This document shows positions 1-6,610 of a DNA stretch of 9,394 nucleotides, in pieces. Below the pieces are notes generated by a model, which worked only from the letters and a program-made list of their open reading frames with translations, did no database searches and had not been told where the DNA came from. The stretch is from positions 1 to 9,394 of the forward strand of contig JBKHXN010000097.1 of the NCBI GenBank assembly GCA_046565985.1, given 5' to 3'. This DNA is from Polycyclovorans sp046565985. Lineage in GTDB: Bacteria > Pseudomonadota > Gammaproteobacteria > Nevskiales > Nevskiaceae. Made by a program: the position numbers and the translations under genes. Position 1 is the first letter of the stretch. Each line of letters begins with the position of its first letter.

Positions 1-116
1 TCGATGTCCCAGGCGCCGACTTCCTTGTACTTGCGCTCGAAGTAGCTGCGGTCACCGAACATCTTGATGACGGTGGCGGCCGGCTTGCCGAAGCTGTGCT
101 TGTCGTCGAATTTCAT
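1..116 (-). CDS. DUF2505-like protein, N-terminal part only
   Basis: The 3' end lies beyond the left window edge; 38 codons are visible from an ATG at 116. The start is supported by a strong AGGGGAG ribosome binding site at 123-129, six bases upstream. The visible N-terminus begins MKFDDKHSFGKPAATVIKMF and continues with a D-R-S-Y-F-E-R-K-Y stretch. This resembles, from memory, the DUF2505 family, small proteins probably with a Bet v1/START-like lipid-binding fold that begin with a MKF...HSF...V..MF..P.F.. pattern. No signal peptide is seen, so it is probably cytoplasmic. It follows the DUF1329 gene on the same strand, but a terminator ends 38 bases before its start codon, so it is expressed either by read-through or from a promoter overlapping that terminator. 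Family assignment is moderately sure; function is unknown. Confidence 0.6.
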   Translation of the reverse strand, partial: MKFDDKHSFGKPAATVIKMFGDRSYFERKYKEVGAWDI

Positions 117-154
117 CTGGCACTCCCCTGGTGGTCCCTGCGTCTGTTCCGCGC

Positions 155-187
155 AATAAAAAACCGCCAGGCAATGGGCCTGGCGGT
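155..187 (-). terminator. Rho-independent terminator of the free-standing DUF1329 gene
   Basis: A perfect 10-bp inverted repeat, ACCGCCAGGC / GCCTGGCGGT, with a 5-base loop occupies 163-187. Read on the minus strand, the stem is followed directly by TTTTTTATT (163-155). It sits 20 bases after the TAA stop of the DUF1329 gene. The stem is GC-rich and the U-tract is on the minus-strand side only, so it acts on leftward transcription. Confidence 0.9.
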
Positions 188-207
188 CTGAATGTAGCGC
201 AAAACGC

Positions 208-1563
208 TTACTTGGTGGTCATCTTCTGCACGGAGTTGGCCGTGAAGTAGTCGCTCTTGAACGAGACGGAGGCGTCGATCGGCTTGTCCTCGTTGAAGGT
301 GGCGGTGATGAAATAACGGCCGGAGTTGAAGTGGTAGATCACTTCCGGGATGGTGGTGGCCGACAGCACGTTGTAGGCAAAGACCATGTGCCCTTCCTGA
401 AACTGGTAGAGCTGGTCGCGGTTGTCATAGGCGTCGATCAGCGCGATGGTCCAGGCATCCTCGTCCACGTAGAAGCGGCGCTTCTTGAAGGTGTGGCTGG
501 TACCGGCCTTGATGTCGGCCTCCACCACCCAGACGCGGTGCAGCTCGTAGCGCGGCAGCTCGGGGTTGAGGTGCTTGCGCGTGGCCATTTCCTTGTAGGT
601 GACGGTGTTGCCGGCGACCTTGTTGGAGTTGTAGGGGATGTACAGTTCCTTCTTGCCGAGCACCTTCCAGGTAAAGCGGTCGAGCGCACCGTTGTACATG
701 TCCACCTGGTCATAGAACTGGTGGCCGTCGGTGCCCTCGTAGGGGTTGTCGCAGCACACCGTGGGCGCGCGGCGGATGCGCTGCAGGCCCGGCGAGTACA
801 GCCAGGCGGCGCGGCCTTCGGCGCCGGTGCCGGCCTTCTCGTGCACCAGGATGAAGGTGCCGGCCAGACGCGGCGGTGCCACGGTCTTGGACAGGTACTT
901 GAGGAACTCGCCCTGGCCAGAGGTCAGCGGCACCGGGTTCTTGATGGAAGCGTAGGAGAACTCCACATCCTCGACGATCTTGGTGAGCTGGAACTGACCA
1001 TCGGTCTGCACGATCATCTGGTTGTTGTAGCGGGTCACCGCCTCACCACGCCACTTGAGCTTGTGGTTCCAGATCGGCTCGGCGCCAGTCTTGGGGATGG
1101 GGAACGGGAAGCCCAGGCGGCAGTTGTTGAGCGTGTCGGTGCCGATCATCTCGCACTTGACCGCGTTCTCGGCCGTGGCGGCTTTGATCTCCTTGGGCCA
1201 GTCCACCAGGCGGTGCGAGGGATAGACGATCATCTTGTAGCTGTCGTAGTCGGTCAGCAGCTTCTTGTGACCTTCCGAGAGCTTGTCGGCGTACTGGGCC
1301 ATGTTGGCCTTGGTGATGGTGAACAGCGGCTTGTCGCCGTCGATGTTCGGATCATTGGGGAACTCGCCGGAGAGGCCACCGCGCTGCGCCGCCGGGGTCC
1401 ACTCGGGAATGGTGCCCTCCTTGTTGCCAGCCTTTTCGGCGCCGACCGGGGTCAGCGTGGTGCCGAGCTTGGCCGCTTCCTCGGGCGTCACCTTGGCCAG
1501 CACCGAACCGGAGGCCAGCGTCAGGGCACACACGCCCGTCATCACCGCAATGCGCATCAACAT
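208..1563 (-). CDS. DUF1329 family protein, secreted (LolA/LolB-like fold family)
   Basis: This is a 451-residue protein of unknown biochemical role. A Sec signal peptide is visible at residues 1-23 (basic start, hydrophobic core, ending SGSVLA before KV), with no lipobox, so it should be a soluble periplasmic or outer-membrane-associated protein. DUF1329 hallmarks run through the whole length: LTPVGAEKAGN (37-47), GFPFP (151-155), WNH (165-167), DMYNGALDRFTWK (288-300), LHRVWVVEA (341-349), FYVDEDAWT (364-372) and FQEGH (388-392). About 450 residues is the normal family length. The family is often encoded beside DUF1302 and RND-type transporter genes, which are not seen here. The ATG at 1563 is chosen because GAGGAGA at 1571-1577 is seven bases upstream; a second ATG at 1557 is spaced worse. 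Cysteines at 137, 148, 270 and 271 are exported with the protein and could form disulfides. The ABC1 kinase gene is 130 bp upstream on the same strand. A collinear paralogue is fused to the TPR protein at 4025-6610. Confidence 0.93.
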   Translation of the reverse strand: MLMRIAVMTGVCALTLASGSVLAKVTPEEAAKLGTTLTPVGAEKAGNKEGTIPEWTPAAQRGGLSGEFPNDPNIDGDKPLFTITKANMAQYADKLSEGHKKLLTDYDSYKMIVYPSHRLVDWPKEIKAATAENAVKCEMIGTDTLNNCRLGFPFPIPKTGAEPIWNHKLKWRGEAVTRYNNQMIVQTDGQFQLTKIVEDVEFSYASIKNPVPLTSGQGEFLKYLSKTVAPPRLAGTFILVHEKAGTGAEGRAAWLYSPGLQRIRRAPTVCCDNPYEGTDGHQFYDQVDMYNGALDRFTWKVLGKKELYIPYNSNKVAGNTVTYKEMATRKHLNPELPRYELHRVWVVEADIKAGTSHTFKKRRFYVDEDAWTIALIDAYDNRDQLYQFQEGHMVFAYNVLSATTIPEVIYHFNSGRYFITATFNEDKPIDASVSFKSDYFTANSVQKMTTK

Positions 1564-1693
1564 AAATTTTTCTCCTCAGGGGCTTTGATCGCCGCAGCCG
1601 CGGCCGCCTTGATCGCTATACGCTTTGTACAAGGCTTCCGGATGCTACCGGAATCATCCCGGACTGCCAACGCGCGCCGCAGGGGCGTGGCTC
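1564..1693 (-). promoter_or_regulatory. Leader and presumed promoter region of the DUF1329 gene
   Basis: This 130-bp gap lies between the stop of the ABC1 kinase gene and the DUF1329 start. On the minus strand it has a TATAGC hexamer (plus 1615-1620) that could be a -10 box, but no convincing -35 was found at the expected distance. It also contains an 8-bp palindrome TTGTACAA at 1625-1632 and a direct repeat TTGATCGC at 1585-1592 and 1609-1616, 24 bp apart. A ribosome binding site is at 1571-1577. The assignment as a promoter region rests mainly on position. Confidence 0.35.
1636..1653. repeat. Inverted repeat between the ABC1 kinase and DUF1329 genes
   Basis: A perfect 6-bp inverted repeat, TTCCGG / CCGGAA, has a 6-base loop. 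It lies about 40 bp after the kinase stop codon and 73 bp before the DUF1329 start. There is no T-tract on either side, so it is not a standard intrinsic terminator. It could be an operator or a weak hairpin; chance occurrence in GC-rich DNA is possible. Confidence 0.35.
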
Positions 1694-3094
1694 CTAGCCC
1701 GGATCAGCGCCCGCCAGCGCGTCCAGCAGGGTCTGGCGGGCGTCCAGCTCTGCCCCAAGGGTGGCGAGCATGATGAAGACTCCGGCCATGCGCCGGTGCA
1801 GGAACACGATCTCGCGCGGCGGCACGCGAAAATGCACCGAGAGCGAATTCAGCGCCGCTGCCCGCCCGACCCGCAACGGCAGGTCGGACTCGCCCCAGCG
1901 GTAGGCCCCGCGGGCATTGCGCAGGGCAGCCGGCGTGGCCGGATCCTTGAGGGCATTGAACGGCTCCACGATCAGCTCGCAGAGGCGCGCAAAGGCCTCC
2001 AGCACCGGCTCCGGAAACCCCGGCCGCATCAGGCCGATGGCCTGGCTGGCTGCGTAGATGCCGGGCCGGTCACGCAGCAGGGCGGCCTGCACGATGCGGC
2101 CGTACTGCTCGACAAAGCCGCGGCCGAAGGTGCGCGTGGCGCCAAAGTCGAGCAGCACGATACGGTCGGCCCCGTCGGCGCCGGGGCGCAGGCGGTAATT
2201 GCCGAAGTGCGGGTCGGTCTGCACCATGCCCCAGCCGAAGAATTCGGTCAGGAACAGATCCAGGAAGGCCGTTCCAAGCCGGTTGCGGCGGGCCTGGCTC
2301 CAGATGCGTACCTGCGGGTCACGCGCCGAAATACCCGGCTCGAAGCTGGTGGTGAGCACCTGGTCGGTGCTGTAGTCGTCGATGACCTCGGGGACCACAA
2401 AGCGCGGATCGTCGCGCAGTTTCTCGGCAAAGCTGCGGGTGAAGTGGGCCTCGCTCTCATAGTCCACCTCGCGGTGCAGCATCTCGCGCACTTCGTTGTA
2501 CACCGGGCCGAGGTCCAGCCCGCGGGGGGCGAGACGGCTCATCGCCAGCAGGCGTGAGAGACTGCGGATGTCGCTCTCGATGGCATCCGCCACGCCGGGA
2601 TACTGGATCTTGACCACCAGCTCGCGGCCGTCGCGGCGGCGCCGTGCGCGGTGCGCCTGCCCCAGCGATGCCGCCGCCATCGGCCGCTGTTCGATCTCCA
2701 GCTCGGCCAGCCGGCGCGCGCCCAGCGCGCGGCGCAGCACCGGCTCCACCACCGCCCATTCCACCGGCGCGGTATCGTCCTGCAGGCCGGAGAGCACGGC
2801 CACCGCCTCGGGCGGCAGAAAATACTGGCCGTAGAGCGAGAGCATCTGCCCGGCCTTCATCACGCTGCCCTTGAGCTGGCCGAGTTCATCGGCCAGCACC
2901 TGCGCCTGGCGCTGGTAGAAATCGCGATTGGCCTCGCTGCGCGCGGACTCGCCGCGGAACAGGTTGGCAATCGAATGGGCCATGATCTGGCCACCCGCGC
3001 CCAGCCCCAGACGCGCCAGCGACAGGTTGCGCTCCAGCGGGCGGGTCTTGATCCGCGCCATGCTAGATTTGCCTGCCTTGTCCTGGTCCGTCAT
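1694..3094 (-). CDS. ABC1/AarF/UbiB-family atypical kinase (ADCK-like)
   Basis: The protein has 466 residues from the ATG at 3094. All diagnostic ABC1/UbiB motifs are present (numbered from that start): KxGQ as KAGQ at 80-83, the alanine-rich nucleotide loop AAASLGQ at 140-146, the VVKI lysine at 162, the ExD motif in EVDYE at 209-211, the catalytic-loop QTDPHFGN with D294 and N299, and the metal-binding DFG at 316-318. The kinase is thus predicted to be catalytically competent. Family members act as atypical kinases or ATPases on small molecules or lipids; UbiB/COQ8 supports ubiquinone synthesis. This one is shorter than UbiB and shows no C-terminal transmembrane pair, and no ubi genes are near, so ubiB itself is not claimed. 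ATG 3094 is preferred because GGTGAG lies four to five bases upstream; ATG 3061 is an alternative with a weaker site. A TAGAAT hexamer on the minus strand (plus 3123-3128) could be its -10 box, but no -35 is evident. It is divergent from the DUF6918-like gene. Confidence 0.9.
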   Translation of the reverse strand: MTDQDKAGKSSMARIKTRPLERNLSLARLGLGAGGQIMAHSIANLFRGESARSEANRDFYQRQAQVLADELGQLKGSVMKAGQMLSLYGQYFLPPEAVAVLSGLQDDTAPVEWAVVEPVLRRALGARRLAELEIEQRPMAAASLGQAHRARRRRDGRELVVKIQYPGVADAIESDIRSLSRLLAMSRLAPRGLDLGPVYNEVREMLHREVDYESEAHFTRSFAEKLRDDPRFVVPEVIDDYSTDQVLTTSFEPGISARDPQVRIWSQARRNRLGTAFLDLFLTEFFGWGMVQTDPHFGNYRLRPGADGADRIVLLDFGATRTFGRGFVEQYGRIVQAALLRDRPGIYAASQAIGLMRPGFPEPVLEAFARLCELIVEPFNALKDPATPAALRNARGAYRWGESDLPLRVGRAAALNSLSVHFRVPPREIVFLHRRMAGVFIMLATLGAELDARQTLLDALAGADPG

Positions 3095-3104
3095 CGGCCT
3101 CACC

Positions 3105-3545
3105 GTGAATACGCTGTCCGCCATTCTACTGTCGGCATCCCGGCGCGAGGCGCTGCTGGCGGATGCGCAAGCTCTGCTGGAACGGCACGTGGCCCAGCGC
3201 GCCGGCCTGCGCGGCGTGGCCTGGCGCAGCGGCCTGGCACTGCTGCAGGCGGCGCGTCCGGGCATCGTGACGCGCGCGGTGGAGGCGCTGCTGCCGCAGT
3301 TTCTCGCCGCGCTGGAACCGCTGTACCGCGAGTTTCAGGCCGGCAGCGAGCGCGATTTCGGCCTGTTCCTGCAGCGCCATCGCGAGCGGGCCGTGGACCT
3401 GCTGCTGCAGGTCACCGACCAGCGCGCCGCCGGGGCGGCCGAGCTGACCCGCAGCCTCTACCAGCGCTTTCGCTCCCAGGCCGAGGACGAGGCCCAGGCC
3501 CTGCTGCCGGCCTTTGCCCGGCTGCTGGCCGGCTATCTGGACTAG
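3105..3545 (+). CDS. DUF6918-like small protein
   Basis: The only plus-strand gene I support, it encodes 146 residues from a GTG at 3105 to TAG at 3543-3545. The sequence resembles the DUF6918 family as I remember it: an opening L..ILL...RRE.L..D...L.....A...G, then RPGIV..AVEALLPQFLAALEPLY (51-73), DFGLFL (84-89), VDLLLQVTDQRAA (97-109), and a final helical region. It looks all-alpha and has no signal peptide. A longer reading from ATG 3060 or 2928 is open, but those residues fall within the kinase gene and do not fit the family start. No strong ribosome binding site precedes the GTG, so the start is uncertain. It is divergent from the ABC1 kinase gene, with start codons 10 bp apart, and convergent with the TPR-DUF1329 gene 479 bp downstream. 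Function is unknown; the pairing with an ABC1 kinase may be meaningful. Confidence 0.7.
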   Translation: MNTLSAILLSASRREALLADAQALLERHVAQRAGLRGVAWRSGLALLQAARPGIVTRAVEALLPQFLAALEPLYREFQAGSERDFGLFLQRHRERAVDLLLQVTDQRAAGAAELTRSLYQRFRSQAEDEAQALLPAFARLLAGYLD

Positions 3546-3580
3546 GGCGCAGCGCCACGGTTCGGCAACTCCTTGCCAGC

Positions 3581-3692
3581 GTGGATCCCCGTTTGCACGG
3601 GGATGACGGCGGGGGGCAGTAGGAAACAACAGAGGTCGTCATTCCCGCGCACGCGGGAATGCATCTCTCCGGTCCTGCCTTCACTCATTCAG
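3581..3692. repeat. Repeat unit 1
   Basis: Hairpin a at 3585-3604 is ATCCCCGT-TTGC-ACGGGGAT (perfect 8-bp stem, tetraloop). Hairpin b at 3641-3660 is ATTCCCGC-GCAC-GCGGGAAT (perfect 8-bp stem). They are joined by a spacer ending GGAAACAACAGAGGTCGTC. The 3' flank from 3662, CATCTCTCC followed by GTCCTGCCTTCACT, recurs after unit 3. Confidence 0.85.
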
Positions 3693-3716
3693 CACCACCC
3701 GCAGGTTCCTTCCGGC

Positions 3717-3810
3717 GTGGATCCCCGTTTGCACGGGGATGACGGCAGGGAGGCGGGAGGAAACAACAGAGGTCGTCATTCCCGCGCACGCGGGAATCCA
3801 TCTCTCCACA
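3717..3810. repeat. Repeat unit 2
   Basis: This is a near copy of unit 1: hairpin a at 3721-3740 and hairpin b at 3778-3797 are identical in sequence to those of unit 1, and the spacer GGAAACAACAGAGGTCGTC is also shared. The spacer differs by a few substitutions and one base of length. The 3' flank CATCTCTCC is kept, but the sequence after it diverges. Confidence 0.85.
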
Positions 3811-3852
3811 GGCACCTACCCGCCTCTTGCTCGCCAGGGCACACGCTGTAGA

Positions 3853-3992
3853 GGCATGGATTCCGGCTCGCGCTCACTGGCGTTCGCTTGGCCGGAATGA
3901 CGGAGCTGGGTGGGAATGGAGGATTCATCTTTCCCGCGATCCGGACCCTGTGTCCGGCGGGCATCCATCTCTCCGATCCTGCCTTCACTGAC
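3853..3992. repeat. Repeat unit 3, diverged
   Basis: Hairpin a has an 8-bp stem ATTCCGGC (3860-3867) / GCCGGAAT (3891-3898) with a long 23-base loop and the conserved trailing TGACGG. Hairpin b has the core stem CCGGAC (3941-3946) / GTCCGG (3952-3957) inside outer CCCG / CGGG arms. The flank CATCCATCTCTCC plus GATCCTGCCTTCACT matches the flank of unit 1 apart from a few bases. Confidence 0.7.
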
Positions 3993-4024
3993 TCAGGCCC
4001 ACACGCAGCCCCCTTCCACCGAAG

Positions 4025-6610
4025 CTACTTACTGTATTTGCGCTTGACCGCGGCGGGCAGGAATTCCTGGTCAGTCATTGGTACGCCATAGCGGAAGTGC
4101 TCGTCCTCGGCGAACAGGCGGTTGGCAAAGTAGCGGCCGTCCTTGAGGTCATAGGTGAGCACCGGACGGGTCCAGACCGCCTGTACGTCGTATTCCGGTA
4201 CCAGATGGCCTTCCTGGAAGCGCCAGAGCTGGCCCTGCGGATCGTGGTTTTCCACCAGCACCACGGTCCAGGAATCCTCGTCCACGTAGAACACGCGCTT
4301 GCCAAAGCTGTGCCGCTTGCCGCCGCGCTCGGTGGCTTCCACCACCCAGACGCGATGCAGCTCGTAGCGGGCACCCTCGGGGTTGAGGTGATGGGGCGTG
4401 AGCAGGTCGGCGTTGCGATAGCGGCCGTCGTTGAGCGCGTAGGCGTTGTAGGGGATCAGCAGCTCGCGCTTGCCGACCAGCTTCCAGGTGTAGCGATCGA
4501 AAGCACCGTTGTACATGTCCACCATATCGATGAACTCCAGCCCGTCCGAGCCCGGGAAAGGCTGGTCGTAGCCCACCGGGGGGATCCGCAGCATGCGGCC
4601 GATGCGGGTGATCAGCACCCAGACATTGCGCGGGTTTTCCAGTGAATTGGCGCTCTCGTGGAACAGTGCCACGAAATCCGGCGAGCGGCCGGTTTCTGAA
4701 ATATGAGTAATGCCGTAGGCGAGCTGATTCTGCTGGGCAATATCAACCGGGCTGGCGATATTGCTGTAACGGAACAGCACGCGGAACACCTGCTTGTTGC
4801 GGCTGGAGAAACTGCCGTTGGGCAGCACCACGGCCTGGCTGTAGGTGGATTCCACGGTATCACCGCGGTAGCGGGTGCGGTGATTCCACATGATCTCCAC
4901 CCCCGACTGCGGCTGCGGGAACGGAAAGCCCAGCCGCGCGTCGGCCAGGGCGTCGGGCCCGAGCAGCCTGGCGCGTCCGCGGTTGGCGGCGGTGGCGTCG
5001 TAGATCGGCTGCGGATACGCCACGCTGCGGCGCGTGATGTACACCGGCATGCGGTAGCTCGGATATTTCTCCAGCATCGCCAGATGGCCCGGCGCGAGCT
5101 GCTCGCGGTAGCGTGCGGCGTTGGCGGCGGTGATGGTGTAGAGCGGGCGGTCGTTGGGGAACGGATGCACCAGCGGCTTGCCCGGCTGGAAGCTGGCGGG
5201 GCGCTCGGCCGGCAGCAGCCCGCCGGTCCAGGGCGGGATGTCGCCGCTGCGGTTGCCGGCGCGCTCGGCGCCGACCGGAGTGAGCTCGCCGCTGCCGCCC
5301 GATACAGCGCCGGAAGCCTGGGACGCCGCTGCTGATCCGGCGGCCAGATCCACGCGCCCGCCGAGCAGGCGTGAGGACAACTGCACGGCCTCGGCAGACC
5401 CGGCACTGCGCCGGTCCAGCGCGGCGGCCAGGGCCTGGTCGCGCGCCAGCCCGGTCTGCAGGTACTTGACCCACTCGGTGGCGAGCCTGGCGCTCTGCCC
5501 GCCGGCGGTCTGCGCCGCACGGAAGGCCTCGAGCGCGGCGTCCACGTCGGCCTGCTGGTAGCGGGCCAGGCCGAGCAGCAGCTGCGCCTCCGCGGCTCTG
5601 CCGCCGGCCGCCTGCCATTGCTGGGCGGCCTGCGCGGCTTCGGCGTACTCCTCGCGGTCCATGCGCAGGCGCGCCAGGTGGCCCCAGAGCTCGGCGTCGG
5701 GCGCGACTTCCAGCGCGCGCTCCAGCGCCGGCACGGCGAGCGAGTCCTCGCGCGCCGCCAGCCACAGCTTGGCCAGCAGCTTGCGGTTGGCTGCGTCCGA
5801 GCCGATCTGCTCGCTCTCCATCCAGCTCTGCAGCAGCGATCCGGCCTCGAACGGCGCGCCCAGCTGCGCGGTGAGCGTGACCAGACGCAGACGGTCCACC
5901 GGCGAGTCGAGATACCCCAGGCGCTGCGCCACTTCCATCACCGACAGCGCGCGTTCGCGCTGGTTGAACTTCAGATGCAGGGCCGCCAGCCGCAACCAGT
6001 CGTCGGGCTGGCGCGGATCCTCACGGACCAGTTGGGCGAGCAGGCCCAGCGCCTCGCGCTCGCCGCCGGTCCCCAGCAGGGCGGCGACCAGGGCGCGGCG
6101 CCAGCTCGGATCGGGCCTGCTCACCGCGCCCACCGCCTGACGCAGCAGCGGCAGGGCGTCCTTGTAGCGCTGCTGCTGCAGGTACGCGGCACCCAGCGCC
6201 ACACGCACTTCGGGCGGCACATTGCCGGCGCGCACCTGGGCTTCGAGCTGCGGCACCATCTTCTGGTAGTCGCCGCTGGCCAGGTAGAGCTGCGCCAGAT
6301 CTTTCTTCATCTCCTCGGCGGCCAGGCCGGACAGCGCGCCGGTGGCCAGCGCCTGTTCCATGAATTTGGCGGCCTGGGCGTATTCGCGCCGGTCGGCGGC
6401 CTGCGCCGCCAGCTCGCGCAGCAGCAGGGCGCGGGCGTAGGGGTCGGTGGTGGTCTGCAGCAACTTCTGCGGATCGCCCGCCTCGATCTTGGCCGGCGGC
6501 GTTTCCAGCTCGCGCACCTCGCTGCGGTACTGCTGCGCGGCCACGGGCAGGCTGCACGGCAGGGCCAGCAGCACGCACAGCGACCAGCGGGGAGGGCAGC
6601 GGCTGCTCAT
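4025..6610 (-). CDS. Secreted TPR protein fused to a C-terminal DUF1329 domain
   Basis: The 861-residue protein has a Sec signal peptide (residues 1 to about 25, ending LPVAA before QQ) with no good lipobox, so it should be periplasmic. Residues about 50-415 are helical TPR-like repeats with typical A..Y...A..L motifs (for example 105-127, 135-160, 204-230, 305-330, 342-366). Residues 416-441 form an Ala/Ser/Gly linker. Residues 442-861 are a DUF1329 domain: LTPVGAERAGN (443-453), GFPFP (561-565), WNH (575-577), DMYNGAFDRYTWK (698-710), LHRVWVVEA (751-759), FYVDEDSWT (774-782), FQEGH (798-802). In known TonB2-type operons the last gene encodes a TPR protein about as long as the first half alone. 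The ATG at 6610 overlaps the tonB stop by four bases (ATGA) and lacks a clear ribosome binding site, which suggests translational coupling. The likely role is a periplasmic scaffold tying the TonB motor to a DUF1329 function; the substrate is unknown. Confidence 0.93.
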   Translation of the reverse strand: MSSRCPPRWSLCVLLALPCSLPVAAQQYRSEVRELETPPAKIEAGDPQKLLQTTTDPYARALLLRELAAQAADRREYAQAAKFMEQALATGALSGLAAEEMKKDLAQLYLASGDYQKMVPQLEAQVRAGNVPPEVRVALGAAYLQQQRYKDALPLLRQAVGAVSRPDPSWRRALVAALLGTGGEREALGLLAQLVREDPRQPDDWLRLAALHLKFNQRERALSVMEVAQRLGYLDSPVDRLRLVTLTAQLGAPFEAGSLLQSWMESEQIGSDAANRKLLAKLWLAAREDSLAVPALERALEVAPDAELWGHLARLRMDREEYAEAAQAAQQWQAAGGRAAEAQLLLGLARYQQADVDAALEAFRAAQTAGGQSARLATEWVKYLQTGLARDQALAAALDRRSAGSAEAVQLSSRLLGGRVDLAAGSAAASQASGAVSGGSGELTPVGAERAGNRSGDIPPWTGGLLPAERPASFQPGKPLVHPFPNDRPLYTITAANAARYREQLAPGHLAMLEKYPSYRMPVYITRRSVAYPQPIYDATAANRGRARLLGPDALADARLGFPFPQPQSGVEIMWNHRTRYRGDTVESTYSQAVVLPNGSFSSRNKQVFRVLFRYSNIASPVDIAQQNQLAYGITHISETGRSPDFVALFHESANSLENPRNVWVLITRIGRMLRIPPVGYDQPFPGSDGLEFIDMVDMYNGAFDRYTWKLVGKRELLIPYNAYALNDGRYRNADLLTPHHLNPEGARYELHRVWVVEATERGGKRHSFGKRVFYVDEDSWTVVLVENHDPQGQLWRFQEGHLVPEYDVQAVWTRPVLTYDLKDGRYFANRLFAEDEHFRYGVPMTDQEFLPAAVKRKYSK

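Larger units (their letters stand above)
3546..4024. repeat. BIME-like array of three paired-hairpin repeat units in the convergent intergenic region
   Basis: No gene is supported in this 479-bp stretch between two convergent stop codons. It holds three imperfect tandem units, with hairpins at 3585-3604 and 3641-3660, 3721-3740 and 3778-3797, and 3860-3898 and 3932-3960. Each unit pairs a hairpin reading TGGAT..ATGACG with one in the opposite sense reading GTCAT(T)CCCG..CGGG.ATCCA, that is, two REP-like elements in opposite orientation. Unit spacing is 136-139 bp. The sequence type is a widely dispersed bacterial intergenic repeat. Position between convergent genes fits known REP/BIME placement and may give bidirectional transcript termination or 3'-end protection. 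No RAYT transposase is in the window. Confidence 0.85.

Noticed and set aside
331..1773. Long open frame of 480 codons on the plus strand opposite the free DUF1329 gene
   Set aside because: The minus strand has a full DUF1329 protein with signal peptide, ribosome binding site and terminator. The plus frame gives low-complexity Val/Leu/Gly/His-rich sequence typical of antisense frames in GC-rich DNA.
1694..3265. Longer kinase reading that begins at 3265
   Set aside because: The extra 57 residues are Arg/Ala/Ser-rich, overlap the plus-strand gene and match nothing in the ABC1 family; the ATG at 3094 has a ribosome binding site.
3581..3800. Possible CRISPR array from repeated palindromic sequence
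   Set aside because: The repeated unit is about 137 bp with two different hairpins, the spacers are themselves conserved, and no cas genes are nearby. A REP/BIME-type repeat explains it.
3573..3988. Short open frames across the intergenic repeats on both strands
   Set aside because: They are made of repeat hairpin sequence, differ only as the repeats differ, and have no family resemblance.
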